A DNA stretch of 64,000 bases from positions 372,001-436,000 of the forward strand of contig JAKULF010000015.1 of assembly GCA_022661535.1 (NCBI GenBank). Reading direction: 5' to 3'. The notes beneath the pieces were generated by a model. The model searched no databases and had not been told where the DNA came from. It worked only from the letters and a program-made list of their open reading frames with translations. Positions 1 through 13,362 of the stretch are shown here, piece by piece (within the stretch, counting starts at the first letter, position 1; each line of letters starts with the position of its first letter). The translations under genes were made by a program, and so were the position numbers. This DNA is from Eutypa lata. Taxonomy: Eukaryota > Ascomycota > Sordariomycetes > Xylariales > Diatrypaceae.

Positions 1-905
1 TTACGTACTCAGATAGAACAATGGCTGGCAAGTGCTAGACTTGATATATCATATAGTCCTAACCAATAGCTCGTGTCTACCGTGTGAATTCTATGTCCTT
101 TGCTATAGAGTTGTTAGACTTTGGCGAGAACTTGTCGTCAGTAGGAGAATAGTCAATAAGGCAAGAAACAGTGATTCGTTATACGGAGTGTATACACTGC
201 AAAAGCCAATATACGCACCAGACAGCCACCTCTGGTGGACCTCACTTGGCTTAAATCTCGGGATATGTACATTTGTGCGAGTGAATGTACGTTTGGGAGG
301 GTTGACACACAGTAAGGGTGAAGAATCAAGTGCTTACGTGAGTAATAAGATATAAAGTGTAATCGGAACATGCCTTGTGGCTCGGCTGCGCGTCATTGAG
401 ACGATCGAGATATTGATATATTATTGGACACGACCGGCTTGGCTAACAACTTAGTAGCTGGACTAATCTCGATGTCGTCAGTGTTAGTGCCTGTAGACTA
501 CGTAACTGGGAAAGTCGGCGGCCGCTAGGCTGGCTGACAAATACGACTAAATCGACGACAACAACGGGAGCCCGGTGTCTCCGTCCGTCCTTCGACACTT
601 CACCAGGTGTTTGACGTAAATAAGCCAAAAGATACATCTTGTGGTCAAAAAAGAAAAAAATACGCCTCAAATTATAAGAAGAACAGTTTCAGCTACAAGT
701 TCCCATGGCACCAGTATGTGACTCACATCAGAGGGCATCAATTCAGAGTCCATATCGTTCGTACAAGCATTAATTAAGTAACATCTATTGTTCATGTGTC
801 CGCTATCTCCGCAGGGGTATATGTATGCAATGATGATGGTCTCGCTCCCTCTGCGTCTCCCTGTCTTCCTCTCCTAAATAACGCGAAAAACACATATGAA
901 CCCAC
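1..905. other. Intergenic, no gene seen
   Basis: Only short unconvincing open frames occur here on both strands, none with a recognisable motif or plausible splice partner. The right part is the 3' flank of the OPT transporter gene. A gene continuing in from the left edge cannot be excluded. Confidence 0.6.
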
Positions 906-3338
906 TCAGCAGTACCCCATAGGGCAGCCAGCAGCCGTACCGTAGACGTCACCAGAGACGTTCGCAATCTGCAGAATAGCGCCAATGACACCGCCCAGAC
1001 CCTCACCGGCAATCAAGCCGGCCGCCACAGCGTAGGCGTAGAGGTCGAAGGACGAGAGCTTCCACTTCTTCCAGACGAAGGCGAGCGTGGCGCCGAACAT
1101 GGAGGCGGTGGTGAAGACGGGGTTGGGCAGGACGAACGACAGCGCGATGGCGCCCCAGTTGGGGAGGTACTCGCGGTACTTCTCGCGCGGGCCCACCAGG
1201 TAGAAGTGCCGGAACACCACCTGGCACACGCAGAACACCCCCATCACGATGGAGAAGATGCCCGACGTCAGCGGGATCGACACGTCCGGGTCCGTGACGG
1301 CCTGCGCCACGGCCGCCCACGCCGCGACCGACGGCACGGCGAAGGCGCAGTGCTCCGCCTGCCCGTCCGTGATGCAGGGGTATGCCGTCGTGAAGAGCAC
1401 GAAGAGTCCTATTTTATGGAAAGTTGCGGTTAGCTTTTTCTGTTCTCTACATGTTTCTATACTTGTATCTCGCAGAAGCACATTACAGTTACGAGATTCG
1501 AAAGAAAAAAAAAAACTTACCAGGTGCGAGGAAGACGGAAATCAAACTACCAATGGCTTGCGCGTGCCATTGCTTGATGGGCGGGGTGCCCAGCAAAAAT
1601 CCAGTTCGGAAATCGCTCGTCAGCGACGTGGCGACGTCAGCAGCACCGGAAGCCAGACCACCGGCGACGAGGTTGATGCGCTGCGCATGCTTGATGGAGT
1701 ATCCCTGGTTCGCGGTAGCACCGCCGAAAATAAGCTGACTGGCTTTCGAAGCAGCCGTCAGAGGGGTCTGATCCGTCACAGCACCTATCTGGATAGCCAG
1801 GAAGGAAAACATGAAGGCGAGGACGCAGGCCAGGATGGTCAGGCCGGGGTTCATGCCCCATTGGTAGTGGAAGATAAGGATACCAGCGACAATGGTAACG
1901 ACGAGACCGCTGGACCACATCCAGACGCGGACCTGGTCTTCAGGTCTCGCAGGATCCTCAACCATGTCCTCGGCACCCTTGACCTCGGTAGCGGCCTTCC
2001 TCGCAAAATACGCGGAATGCTTGCCCCGTTTAACAAACATGTCGTTGATGGACACACAAGTCTTCTGCCAGACTGACCTGAAGGCGTAACTAATGACCTT
2101 GTACTGGACGAACAACTCAGCCATGGATGTGCAAACCATGATCATGACACCGGGCCATAGAAGCCAGTATCGGGGCGAGGGCGTTTCGTGGCCGAGGTCG
2201 CTGAGCGAGGCATAGCTATAGTAACCAGTCCATTCCGGGGTGGTCTCGTCCCACTGCGGCTTTCCAATACACTCACCGGTAGCAACAAGGACAGGTCCAA
2301 TGATAGCCCAAGCGATGATAGAACCGCCAAACATGGAGAGAGCCGAGTTCATGCCAATCAGGATACCGCTTCCGATGAAGGCAGGGGTCCATTCGAACCA
2401 CCAGCCCCAACTTTCAACATGCATCGCCCAGCTAGTGTATCCGCTCCAGATGTGGATCCAGGTGAAGAAGTGCCAGTCATACAAGATGCCAACGGCGTAG
2501 TACGAAGCAACACGCTGGACGAGCGCAGCGGTGAAGGAAACGCCGAGCGCCTTCAGCTTGCTCATGGCTTCCCTGGCGCCCGTAGCACCGGCATGCATCG
2601 ATCTGATGGTCAAGGCGACGGCGGTGGGGGTGGGGAACAGCAGCTTCAGTTCGCGACCGACCTGGATGATGAAGAACTTCCGCAGGGGCGTGACGAAGAA
2701 GAGGCCGAAGAACGTGCACACCAGCGTGATGGTGATTAGTGGGCCATAGCTTTCCTGCGGTGTCGAGTCCAAAGTCCCGAGCCGGTACATAGCGGGAATA
2801 CCGGCCACGAAGATACCGGCGATGCCACCGGCACCGGTGGCAGCGGCTTGCACGATGCTGTTCTCCTGCGGGCCGAACGAACCGCCGAGAATGGGGAATT
2901 GGCCGAAGACTTTGTCCATGATCGAGATGATGCCATAGCCGAAGATAGCTCCGAACATAGACGCCGTGAAGGTAAAGCCCGTCTTGAGACCTGCATATCA
3001 TCTGGCGTCAACAACACAGAACCTACATGGAATTGAATCGTGTGAGCGAGCGCGACGTGGGGTAAATTATTACCTAGATACAGATTGGATGCGTTGACGA
3101 GACATCCAAGAAGAATGCCGACAACAACAGCGCGGGCAGTTAGAGGGTTGCGCTCATAAGCGAGACCGTCATGCATCTTAAGTGGAACATAGAGATCGAG
3201 TTCCTCTTCCTCGCCATCGCCGATGTCGACCTTCCCGTCGCTCTTCTCGTCTACTAAAGGCGCCATCTTCTCAAGGGTTGGTGTCTGAACCGTGTGGTCG
3301 ACGAATTCGGCAGGGCGAGTCTCAGTCACAGACGCCAT
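906..3338 (-). CDS. OPT-family oligopeptide/metal-chelate transporter
   Basis: Three exons, complement(906..1408, 1521..2990, 3074..3338), give 745 residues. The protein belongs to the oligopeptide transporter (OPT/YSL) superfamily, proton-coupled membrane carriers of small peptides or metal chelates. A hydrophilic N-terminus with an acidic run (residues 37-47) is followed by many hydrophobic segments. The first is the family-like stretch [20 protein letters not shown], which is rebuilt exactly by removing the 83-bp intron. Later family-like motifs include [20 protein letters not shown], and [15 protein letters not shown] across the second intron. The start is the ATG of [12 protein letters not shown]; the open frame runs further upstream, but that part looks like untranslated leader. 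The length suits the YSL-like branch. The substrate (peptide, siderophore or metal complex) cannot be read from sequence. No neighbouring gene suggests a pathway. Confidence 0.93.
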
Positions 3339-6300
3339 GGTTGCGGATGGCTGCTGCTCGCTCTGTCTAGCTGACTGATGCAAGCAAGGTAGAGTGCAAT
3401 CAACGTGTAAAGTTTGGATAGTGAAACGAGGGAAACTAAATGGGGTCGCGTGGGAAGGAAAGAGGGAGGACAGAGAGCACTCAATATATGCCGCCAAGGA
3501 AGGTCGATTTCAGCCGGGGCGCGCCTCATCAATCAATGTCAATCATACATGTACGAACCCTTGAAGTATGTAGGTGCCCATATGGGGTTACATTATCCGC
3601 ATTCAATGTTACCTATTGTCTATTTGGTGAACTCCACCTGGTAGACCAGCCGAAGCCGATATCTTAACAAACAGCCTTAACGAGGGACAGGGCCGCACGC
3701 TAAGCTCGAATAAACTAAAAGATAGAGATAAGGGATGGGGCCAGTGTCTAGGATCTGGGCTCCTTACAATGTTAGCGTTATACGAGGGTTAGATCAACAG
3801 ACCAGTTCGTTCGTCCCTTGACCAGTCAGCCAGCCCATTGGTCGGGCTATAATAACTACCTGACTACGAACTACCTGTGTAATAGTTAAGCTTCTGCAAG
3901 ACCTATCGTTAGTGGTAGATCCTCTCTACTACCAAAGGGTGAGACAAAAAAGGATCTCGGGGTAGAAAGCCAGAAAAGGAAGGTCATCGTCCGGGGCAAG
4001 CAGATACCCAAAAGGACGATACCAAGTACTTCTGCTGTGTGCAGCTGCTGGCTGAGACGCAAGGTTATGGGGAAGCCGCCGTCGCATCGCACCGCGCTTT
4101 TATCAGTATCAGTGTTACCCCAAACTTGTGATCGACCGTGTATTTGTTCCAGAATGCCTTCAAGGAAGGGCTAGGGGGCCTTCCGGGGGGGCAACAGCTA
4201 GGGATCACCATCCACACTTTGCCACCAAGTTAATTAAGTTTCCAGGAGTTATCTATGATATGCTGATGATTTACCAAGATAGGCAGTCTCCACGAAACAC
4301 AACTGCGCACTGCGAAACGCAGAATATGCACACATACACAGTTATCTTAGATCGTGGTTCGCCGCTGCCGATGCTACGTACGAAGGTACCTCCAAGGAAG
4401 GACAAGCTCAACAAGCTCCGTGGGGTACATGGATCCCGTCTGGGCGCGAAAGCTTACCTAACAGCCACTGTCATGTCTAGCCTCTACCTCTAGTAGTGTC
4501 CTCCACCAGCCAAGCCCAACTTTTAGCTTGCAGCACCTCACCTGCCACAACAGCATCAACCTTCCTATCGTCGCCTGGGCACAAGAAGTAAGGTTTTTCT
4601 CTCCTTACCTAAGTAGGTACCTATCAAACATCTGCAATCCGAATAGTTAACGACACGCTGCGCAGAACTATTGCTTTTTCTGTGCCACCGAGGCGGAACC
4701 CCCTTGCCTGCCTACCAGCCTACCAGCCTACTAGCCTACCTACCAAATACAATGCATAGGATAGACATCCAGGATTAATTAAGCATTAATCAGGTCCAAT
4801 CAGCATGCGTTCTCCTATCTTAATCAATTTAATCTGTGCTGCAGGTTATTCAGCCCATCTAAGACATGGTTTGTTTGCGAGCCAATGATCTTTCGATTCT
4901 TCCTCTTTCTCTTTTCTCTCCCGTAGTTATCGACCAGTTGCGAATAATTACTCAGTTACTACTTGCACACTTCTAATACTGTCACCACATGAGCAGAGTT
5001 GATGTTCTTGCCGAGGTTTCCCAATCGGACCGGGGCTCATACTGTTAGTTAGCTTGGGGCTAATTCATTAGGTTAGCCGCTCACCTGTGTAGCGTGCCGC
5101 CTGCTGACTGACGAACTGTCAAATCTCACATTCGGCGGAACAAACGCTGGCGCCACTTTCTCGGGTCCGTCCGTATTCTAATAACTAAGGAATTGTACTT
5201 AGTAACTACTACTGTCTACTGTAGTTAGTTGGCCTCTAACTAGTTAAAGTGATCATCTGACCGAGATAGGTCCTATTATATCGATGCAGAGATGCGGCGG
5301 CGCGCGGGTGGCGCTTGTACTCTACGGTGGCCGTTATCTCTTTCCATGTTATGTTACACCGCGCTGAGCGCATCCCAACGGCTTTGGTCGCGCAACCTCC
5401 TACCCTCCTCCATGATACGCACGGCTAGCGGCAGAAATAATTCCAGTTTCTCTCAGTCGGCCTAACCAACCTAACAACCAACCCAGTATCTCCAGATCTA
5501 TCCAGTTAGCATATTTAGGTAGGATCGAAAGTGGGGGACCCCAGTCGCTTTATCTTGCTATTTTCAACCTAGGAGGAGCTGTATAGAACTTCTAGAATCG
5601 TCAAGCACGCGAGCTAGTTCGACACGCTCATCCGGAGGGGTACCCAGAGCCAGATTAGTCTGAACTATGAATATGTACTTAAATATTCAGCAACCAACTA
5701 GGTAGTTACCAACCGCATCACAGCTACACGACGATTATCAAGGCCAAAGGTGCGATCTTGGTCTTTGCCACCTCGGCGCCGCTGTGTCGGGTCCGCGGCG
5801 GTGGAACTGGACTGAGTCGGATCTGTGATCCGTACAAGTTTCCAAATCATACATGGGTGTGTCGTGATGGTGGTCAGCATTATTGATACGCTCATGTCCT
5901 GTAACGCTCCATTTGATGCTGTCCGCCTTTTGATTCCTTGTGACTGCTACCTTGGGTATTCATGGACCACATTTTGTAACTAGAATATTCCCCCAATTGT
6001 TCACCCCTTGCTTTATATATATGTAGATACCTGTAATCAATTGTCGTGGGGTCGAAAACAAGGTGTCACGTGCCCCATATACTACGAGTCAGGATGACCG
6101 ATCGTAGTCCCGTTAGTCAGGTCTGATACAACCTCGTCTTCTTCCAATGCCGATTGTTTGGTATCATTGCCGTTTGCCGGCAGTGTTCAGTATGCATGTT
6201 TCAGCTGAAATGACAAATACTTGAGCAAGAATACCACGCAGTCTTCCTGACCAACTCCAACGTTGCGCCAAAATGCGCAACCAAGTCAGTGAATTGATTC

Positions 6301-8007
6301 ACTACATCCCATTGGCGATCTAGACGACTTGATCGCAAAGTGGTGATCGATGGAATGTATTGTGGCGTTCAGGATTTTCAGACCTGGTCGTTTTTCTCCC
6401 ACTTAATAGCGTTAGCGTTAGTAAACAAGGCGATGTCCGTACGAAGCCCGTCGCTGGATTCCGGGTCTTGATCTCACGATATCAAAGAAACTAATTCCGC
6501 ACTTGTAAAAAAAGAGAAAATTTAAACGGCGAGACCACCCACCACACTATACTAGCGCCTCCGTAGCTAGTGGACCCGGAGTGTAGCTCCAGCTATGGGC
6601 TTAGCTCGGACCCCTCCCCCCTTTAAGCGGCTCCTTTAATTCTAGTGACTTAGACCATATACGGAGGTAAGTATATGTGAAAAGAGACATCACTTGCGAC
6701 GTGTAAACGTGCTTCCCAACCGAGATCTACGGGTTGTCCTTTGGCTATCAATGCCAATGTTGTCATTTATAATAGTCTGGAATTCGCATACTTCTTTGTA
6801 CCCAACGAAGGTGGTCATCGATTTATTTACTGCTCCTTATTCGATCTCATATAGCCTAATAGATCCAACAGTTGATCATTGACTAGCTTATCCAATACGA
6901 AAATCCGGCAATTGGCTAAGTTGCTAAATAGTTTATTTCAAGGCATTGGAGTGCAGCAATGTAAGAGGGAAAGAGTAAATGTAGTGGGGAAAGAATATTC
7001 CGGCCGGTCCTTGGCCCCTTTTCCTATCACTTCCCCCATTGTAGATATCACGTTCAGACTGATCGCTAACAGGTAGGTACAACACGTATCGAACGAGGAG
7101 AGTTAGGTATGGAATATAGCAGACAGTGATGATTGTTTAAAGAGATCTAAATCTGCTAAGTTATAGCTGTGAAGCTCTATACAAATGGAGTGATCTTCGC
7201 AAAAGGGGCTTTCTTGTTCTATGAGCTTACTAAGTAGCCCACTAAGGAAAGGAGACGCCTATTGTCACAATCGGTTCTTATATTTCTCCCTTCCTCCTTA
7301 TAGTTACACATTGACGCGAGGCTATCATTGACTTGTCTGGGATTATGGTATTGCCTGTATGAGGGGTTTAGACCCTAGATCAGAGGGATAGACTTCCAAA
7401 CATGCAAACATACCTTGATGCTCGGATACTAATTCCAATATGACCACTCCATACAGGCGTCAATAATGGCATAGTTAGCTAATGGCATTGCAGCCCTGAC
7501 ATCTTGGACATTTGAGGATGTTCTATGGTCGAGAATGATGGAGGCTTACAGGCGTGGTGGGGCATTCATTACATCGCAAGGCCTTATATCGTCGCAGCGC
7601 TAATCATCAGCAATAGTTAACCCCTTTGTAATGATTTCTACGCGTCAAGTGATACATTAAACGTTGCCGCTCAACGGCATATAACTTCCATATCACATCT
7701 TGTCACAGATAGAGATTTATGGCTCGCTTTATGTGCAATGATTTGGGGTCAGAATGTGCTATTCAGCTGGTAGGGGGCGGTGTTTTCGGCTTCAACCAAT
7801 AATACCATTATTATTTCTAAGAGATGGGGCTCGCAGCATGCGGTCATACTAAGCCTCAATTATGAATGCACGCTGAAATTTCTCCAATCCGAGAGACAAA
7901 CTATATCCTTCTCATACCATCTGTCCCTCTCCGTCTTCCTTTATGTGCGGTTTCCTTCATATGAAAAGGTCCCAGTGCTCATATACCTCACCCAACCACT
8001 CTGAGGT
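3339..8007. other. Long gene-poor intergenic stretch
   Basis: About 4.7 kb without a supportable gene. The left end is the promoter and leader of the OPT gene. A degenerate CCTAC-type tract lies near 4707-4745. Frames up to about 120 codons occur (for example 4128-4493) but show no family motif. Composition turns more AT-rich after about 5900, as expected of decayed repeats, but I could define no element ends. Confidence 0.5.
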
Positions 8008-11000
8008 ATGGCGAATACAAATTTAGACGATGTAAGGCTTTCAGTATCCAGGTCCCCACTTGAATAGAGTAGTCCGAAATTGACTATTGATGATAGGATG
8101 ACAGCGTCTTCAAAAGCGCCAAAGATGAATTTCTTTCATCACTACCTGCGAAAGAACAGAAACAGTTTTCGCCCTGCATTTCTATAGATCATTTAATCAA
8201 GCAAGTCCAAGAACTAGAGATATTTGCTCGAAAAGGTCCCTCTGGGAAGAGATGGCTGTCTATCGTCAAGAAGTTTGCTGATGGCCTCGAACCATACTTC
8301 AAAATTGTCGATATCTTCGTCTCTTCCAACCCTCAGTATGCTGCTCTCTTCTGGGGGTCACTTCGACTTGTCCTTAAGGTTAGTTAGCTTAACTTGGCCA
8401 CACATACATGATCCTGAAGTTTCCTTCAACGAGCATTAATCCATAAATTAAAGTTGGCGGGAGATTACAGCAGCTTCCTTGAGAAGCTGGCACGATTGCT
8501 TTCAAACCTAACCGACGCGCTTCCTCAATATAACCAGCTTCTTGGGCTATGTAAAGAGAAAGGCCATGATAAAGATGATGAAGCAAACCCACGCCGTATG
8601 CGAAACCATATAGAAGCGATCTATAGGGACATTTTTAATATCCTCCACATAGCATCCAGTATATTCATCAAACCTGGCGGAAGTCAGTAAATCCACGATC
8701 TGAGATTAGTTATCATTATTGTCTAACTGATAGTAGGAGAAAAGAGAACTCCCGTCATAGTGACAAGTCTTATTTGGAAGCCCTTTGAGGCGAGATTCGG
8801 CGAGATTCTTGATCGAATGACGGAGCATCGACGGTTTGTATGGCAGCAGCTAATCATCTGGCACGCAAGTGAATCTTCAAAGGAAATAGCCAAGGCCGCA
8901 GCGGAGCGTGACATAGCAACCGAAGAACGCGAGGATGCAGCACATGAACGGAAATTAGCTCAGCAAGAGCGAATACTCATGCGAGAAGAACTGGAAGAGC
9001 GTTCCAGTCAAGTGCAACACGTATCTGGGCTTCTTACCGACATTCGTAGTCAGATGCGACTTCTGGAAGACGCCAGAAAAGGTTGGTCCCATATACTATC
9101 TCAGTCTAGATCGCATGTTACTTATCATTCTGATTAGATGATGCGTTTCGAAAGGTCCAACGATGGGTGTCCGCACCGAACTTCGCCAGTCATTATGATA
9201 ATGCACTACAATTGCGCACAGAGGGTACGGCTCGCTGGCTCTTCGAAGAAGAAGCTTACAACACTTGGCTATCCCAAAAAGGGGGGACGTCAGCCTCGAA
9301 GAAGCGCTTCGGATCGGACACTCTATGGATTCAGGGTGTGTAGTAAAGATTCTACGTTTGTCTAAAAAGTAATACTGAACAGTCCTCAGGGAATCCAGGA
9401 GCAGGTAAGACTGTTCTTGCTGCGACGGTAATCGAGGAGTTACAGGGGGAAGAGCTTGCTACTGGATCAAGCTCTACGGTTTACTACTACTTTTTCGACC
9501 ATCAGTCTTCTAGCAGCTGCCGGCCTTCTGATGCCTACCGCTCTATAGTCGCTCAACTGTTATGGGCAAACAGACGAGACGCCGCACTCCTAGATCGTCT
9601 TACCTTCATTATGGATGAGAAATGCCAGGGACAACTAATAGCGACGGATACTGAACTACTAGATATATTGCGTCTTTGCTTGACCGAAGACACGATTATT
9701 GTCATAGATGGGATTGACGAATGCACCGACAGTGAGACCTTCGTACAATCACTAGTCAATCTTTCACACTCTACTCCAAATATTCGCCAGCTACTCCTGA
9801 GCCGGGTCAATGTTTCGGCTCTGAAACGCGCGGTTCTCAGCCAGCAAATATTTAGTATGGCCAAGACGAAGATCGACCGTGATATTCACCGGTTCCTTCT
9901 TGACAAGCTAGAAGATATGATTGATGAACAACTTCTACAAACCACTAGTGTCGATCAGAAAGCCTCCCTCGCAGATCGTCTTTGCAAAGGTGCAGACGGC
10001 ATGTTCCTCTGGGCTCGCCTGATGGTCCGCTGTCTGCGTTCGCCATACCTGACAAGGCAATATAGACTTAGGATGATCAAGCAGGTGAATCTCCCTGAGG
10101 GCCTGGAGAATATGTACGAGCGCATCGTCACAGTGATTCACGACTCAGGGTCAAGCGCCACAGGCCTTGCCTCGAAAGCTCTTACCTGGCTTGCCTTCTC
10201 TGTTGTCCCGATGACCACCCGCCAGCTACGGCAGGCATTCACTGCTCAAGATGGTTCTGAATCTCCGCTTTCTGACGAGGACATCTCGGAATTCCAAGAT
10301 TGTGTCATCATGGCCTGCGCTGGGTTGGTTGAGCGCTCTACAATCGACTCCAATCCGGAATGTCCTAAGGGAGAGCCCACATTGCGATTTATTCATTTAT
10401 CCCTACAGGAACTGATTGTTCGTCAGTCCGATGTCACTAAAGGACCAATTCCATCTCATGTTGGGCTATATCGGTTCATCAACGAAGACTCAAAGTCTAG
10501 ACGGCAGGCATCCGATGAGCGATACGAGGTTGATGGCCCTCATCTTCGAAACCTAGAACCATACCAATTGCATGGACCGAGCAATAGTAGATCAGTTTTC
10601 CAACCCCTCGTCCCAAAGCCTATACTGGCGAACTTAGTTCTGGCAGCGTGTTGTCTTCAACAGCTCCTATACCATACCCCAGCACAACCACTAGGAGGCG
10701 GTTTTAACAAACGAGTGTCTGAATATGACTTAAACCGAGAGCAATGCTTTACATCATACGCCGCCGTTCACTGGATCTATCACCTACAGAGGTATCTGGA
10801 GTTGATGGATAGTGCGATATCCCCACCAGATTCTGCTGTGATAGACTTTGTCAAATTACTGTCTATTTTCATGGCTAAACCTCGCGTTCTCTCGTCTTGG
10901 CTCGAAGCCTATTATACGGCGAGGTATCATCGTGATGCTGTTGATTATCTCCATCCTCCTCTTTATATCGTTCATGACTGGACCGATCGCATCGGGAAAT

Positions 11001-13034
11001 CTTGCTTGGACGAGCAAGCGTGGATGACCGGCCTTGTTCAAGAAGTTCGGGAGACCGTCCACGCCTTGATGTTGGATATGGAATCCATAGTGGAGACCTG
11101 GGGCTCGCAACTGGATAAAAGCCCAGAAATAATCTGGGACGAGATGAGCTACTACGCCAAGTCTAGTTTCTTCTTTTCCCCAGAAAGTCTAAAGGTATCT
11201 ATCCAAGAGCCCGAGCCCCCTAAATATCCGAACCTGTCGAAGGATCCCGTGGCAAAAATGTCGAAGACGTCATCTAGTGGTACGATTAAGGCTATTTTAT
11301 GTATTTGGGCTCCAAGGTGAGCGCATCCATTGAGATCTAAACATAGACAAAACTAATATAGGGGCTAGGGAGATTCATGACCGAAATACTTTCACGATGC
11401 TCCGAGTAACGAACCGCCACCATAACAATGACATACGACGACTATGCACTGGATGGATTGCCACCTACCACGTATGGAAGTTGGAGAACCCTGGATGTCC
11501 GGCTGCCAAAATTGAGATGCCTTTAGATGCGGATGATATAGTTCACCCGCTGCGTAAATACTTGGACTACCCTATCACAGATGGCCTCGACTTTCCCTTG
11601 GCAATTGGACCTGACGCCACATCATTTTGTATTCTTCGAACGATGTATACAATACATTTGGGCAAGGACAAATCTGATTCTAAGATACTCTCCCACCGTC
11701 TAAATGTAGTGACACCCTTCGAGTCAGATTTCGTATGGAGCGCACCCAAGCAAGACGCCAGGCTGTCACCAAACACCTATAACGCCCACTTTTCACCACG
11801 GGGCCAATTCCTGACTTTGCATGAGTCAAGCCATGAGGCTTCACGTATCATCATGTACAAATATTCCCATAGTTTCGAGGCCGGTCTAGAAGTCGGTCTG
11901 GTGAACAAGTTAGATGTCTCCAACTTGACTGACAAACTAGAACATTTGAACTTTCACCCTCGCCGCACACTCCTGGTCTTTCACGGCAGGGTGGCTACCA
12001 ACAGCTTTCGAAAAGAGAATCTGGTTTTCATGTGGGATTTCGTGGATGGTAAGTGCATTCTGAACGAACTGTACCATGTTGACGGGAACTGACCTTGCCG
12101 TTTCCTTCTGAAAGGGTGTCTTGTTCGACGGAGTCTTGCCAATTACTGGAGTGCAAAGTCAATAGCATTTTCATTGTGTGGGACTTATTTGGTGGTTCAG
12201 CGGGACTATCCCGCAGACGCCGAGCCGGTCGTCATTCCTTGCCCAGAGCCTGGGACAAAGGGCAACGTGGGAGAATTGACATCCTCTAACACAAGTTCCC
12301 CACTCACATCAATAGATACAACTGAGACATTTGAATCAGGACCACTCATCCCGGAATCTAGGCCTGGATCCCAGCAGCTTACAAAGATAGATCCGGCAAT
12401 GATGTTGACCCAGGTGCAGGAGTCCATGCCAGGAGCAGAAGTGTCGCTGTCCCAGAAGACTAAAGGAGGTATACAGACGACCAAAATCATCACCATGCCA
12501 CGTTCCGCCCAGTTTGATGGCGTCGTTCACACAGCCCTTCCACCGCGGTCTGATGAAGACATGTTTAAGGTATCCGTCGACATGGACCGTAGGAGGCATT
12601 ACTCTCTCATCGAGCCCTCGGACAATGCACAAGCGTCAGTCATAGAGAGGCACCCAGCGTTTGTTTCCACGTCTTCTTCCCGTAGACCCACCATTAGTGC
12701 TCTTGCCCCAGGGACAGCTCGCTATGCTGCTGATGGCCTGGACTACGGACTGGAATGGAAAGAATGTCCCGTCGATGTACCGGTTGAAAAGAAATCTGGG
12801 GATTCTAATTCGCCAGAGACATTACACCCACCATTCATCAACGTAGGGGAACTGGGACAAAGTACTATCAAATCTGAACAAGTCTACGGCGTGTTTAAGC
12901 AATACAGATTGGAAGCTGAGCCTTCGCTGCTAGCACTCCCACCACCGTCCCCACCAACGGCTTCGAGTATCGTTAGTGCTATTGTCAACGCACCTCTTGC
13001 TGCCCTGTCGTGGATAGTGCCTAAGCGAAGGTAA
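8008..13034 (+). CDS. NLR-like STAND protein: DUF7708-type N-terminus, NACHT NTPase, unrecognised C-terminus
   Basis: Eight exons, join(8008..8031, 8097..8378, 8454..8682, 8737..9081, 9138..9335, 9390..11316, 11369..12048, 12115..13034), give 1,534 residues. Residues about 10-200 match the fungal DUF7708-type domain that precedes NACHT (FVSSNPQYAALFWGSLRLVL). A charged coiled coil rich in Glu, Arg and Ala follows at about 226-268. The NACHT core starts near residue 360 with a P-loop (GNPGAGKT) and has a Walker B (TIIVIDGIDEC) near 465. The second half has no obvious ankyrin, WD or TPR repeat, but segments such as ENLVFMWDFVDG and SIAFSLCGTYLVVQ look beta-propeller-like. Fungal NACHT proteins act in non-self recognition and regulated cell death; that role here is inference. 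The tiny first exon (8 codons) and the exon 3/4 junction are the least certain parts; an acceptor at 8733 also keeps frame. Confidence 0.85.
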
Positions 13035-13362
13035 AGGGGCAAATTTTCAGAATCTAGGAAAGCTGTCCCTGGAACAGACTTGCCCTGTATCAACAGCGGA
13101 CTTAATCCTTCCCATCATTGCCTTGAAGTCTGAGTACAGCTAGTGATATCCTGTGCCTTAGCAGAATAAAGATTGACTGAATGATGTAGTCATCTCTGCT
13201 CTTACACCAGTTGCATTAGTATAGCGGATTGGTGGAAGTAGAAAATTATTACCTATAAGGAATTTATCGCTCAATTGGCTCAACACCAAGTATCCTACGA
13301 GTAATCTACAACTGCATAATTCAACCGAAAATAAACAAAAAATAGGGAGAAATCCTCCTCAC
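13035..13362. other. Short intergenic between convergent genes
   Basis: Holds the 3' flanks of the NACHT gene and the TauD-type dioxygenase gene. Nothing else seen. Confidence 0.7.

Noticed and set aside
1249..2739. Long plus-strand open frames of 183-275 codons across the OPT gene
   Set aside because: They are antisense to a clear transporter frame with family motifs and have no motif of their own.
4128..4493. 121-codon frame in the gene-poor stretch
   Set aside because: No recognisable motif, no splice partner and no good ATG context; kept as intergenic.
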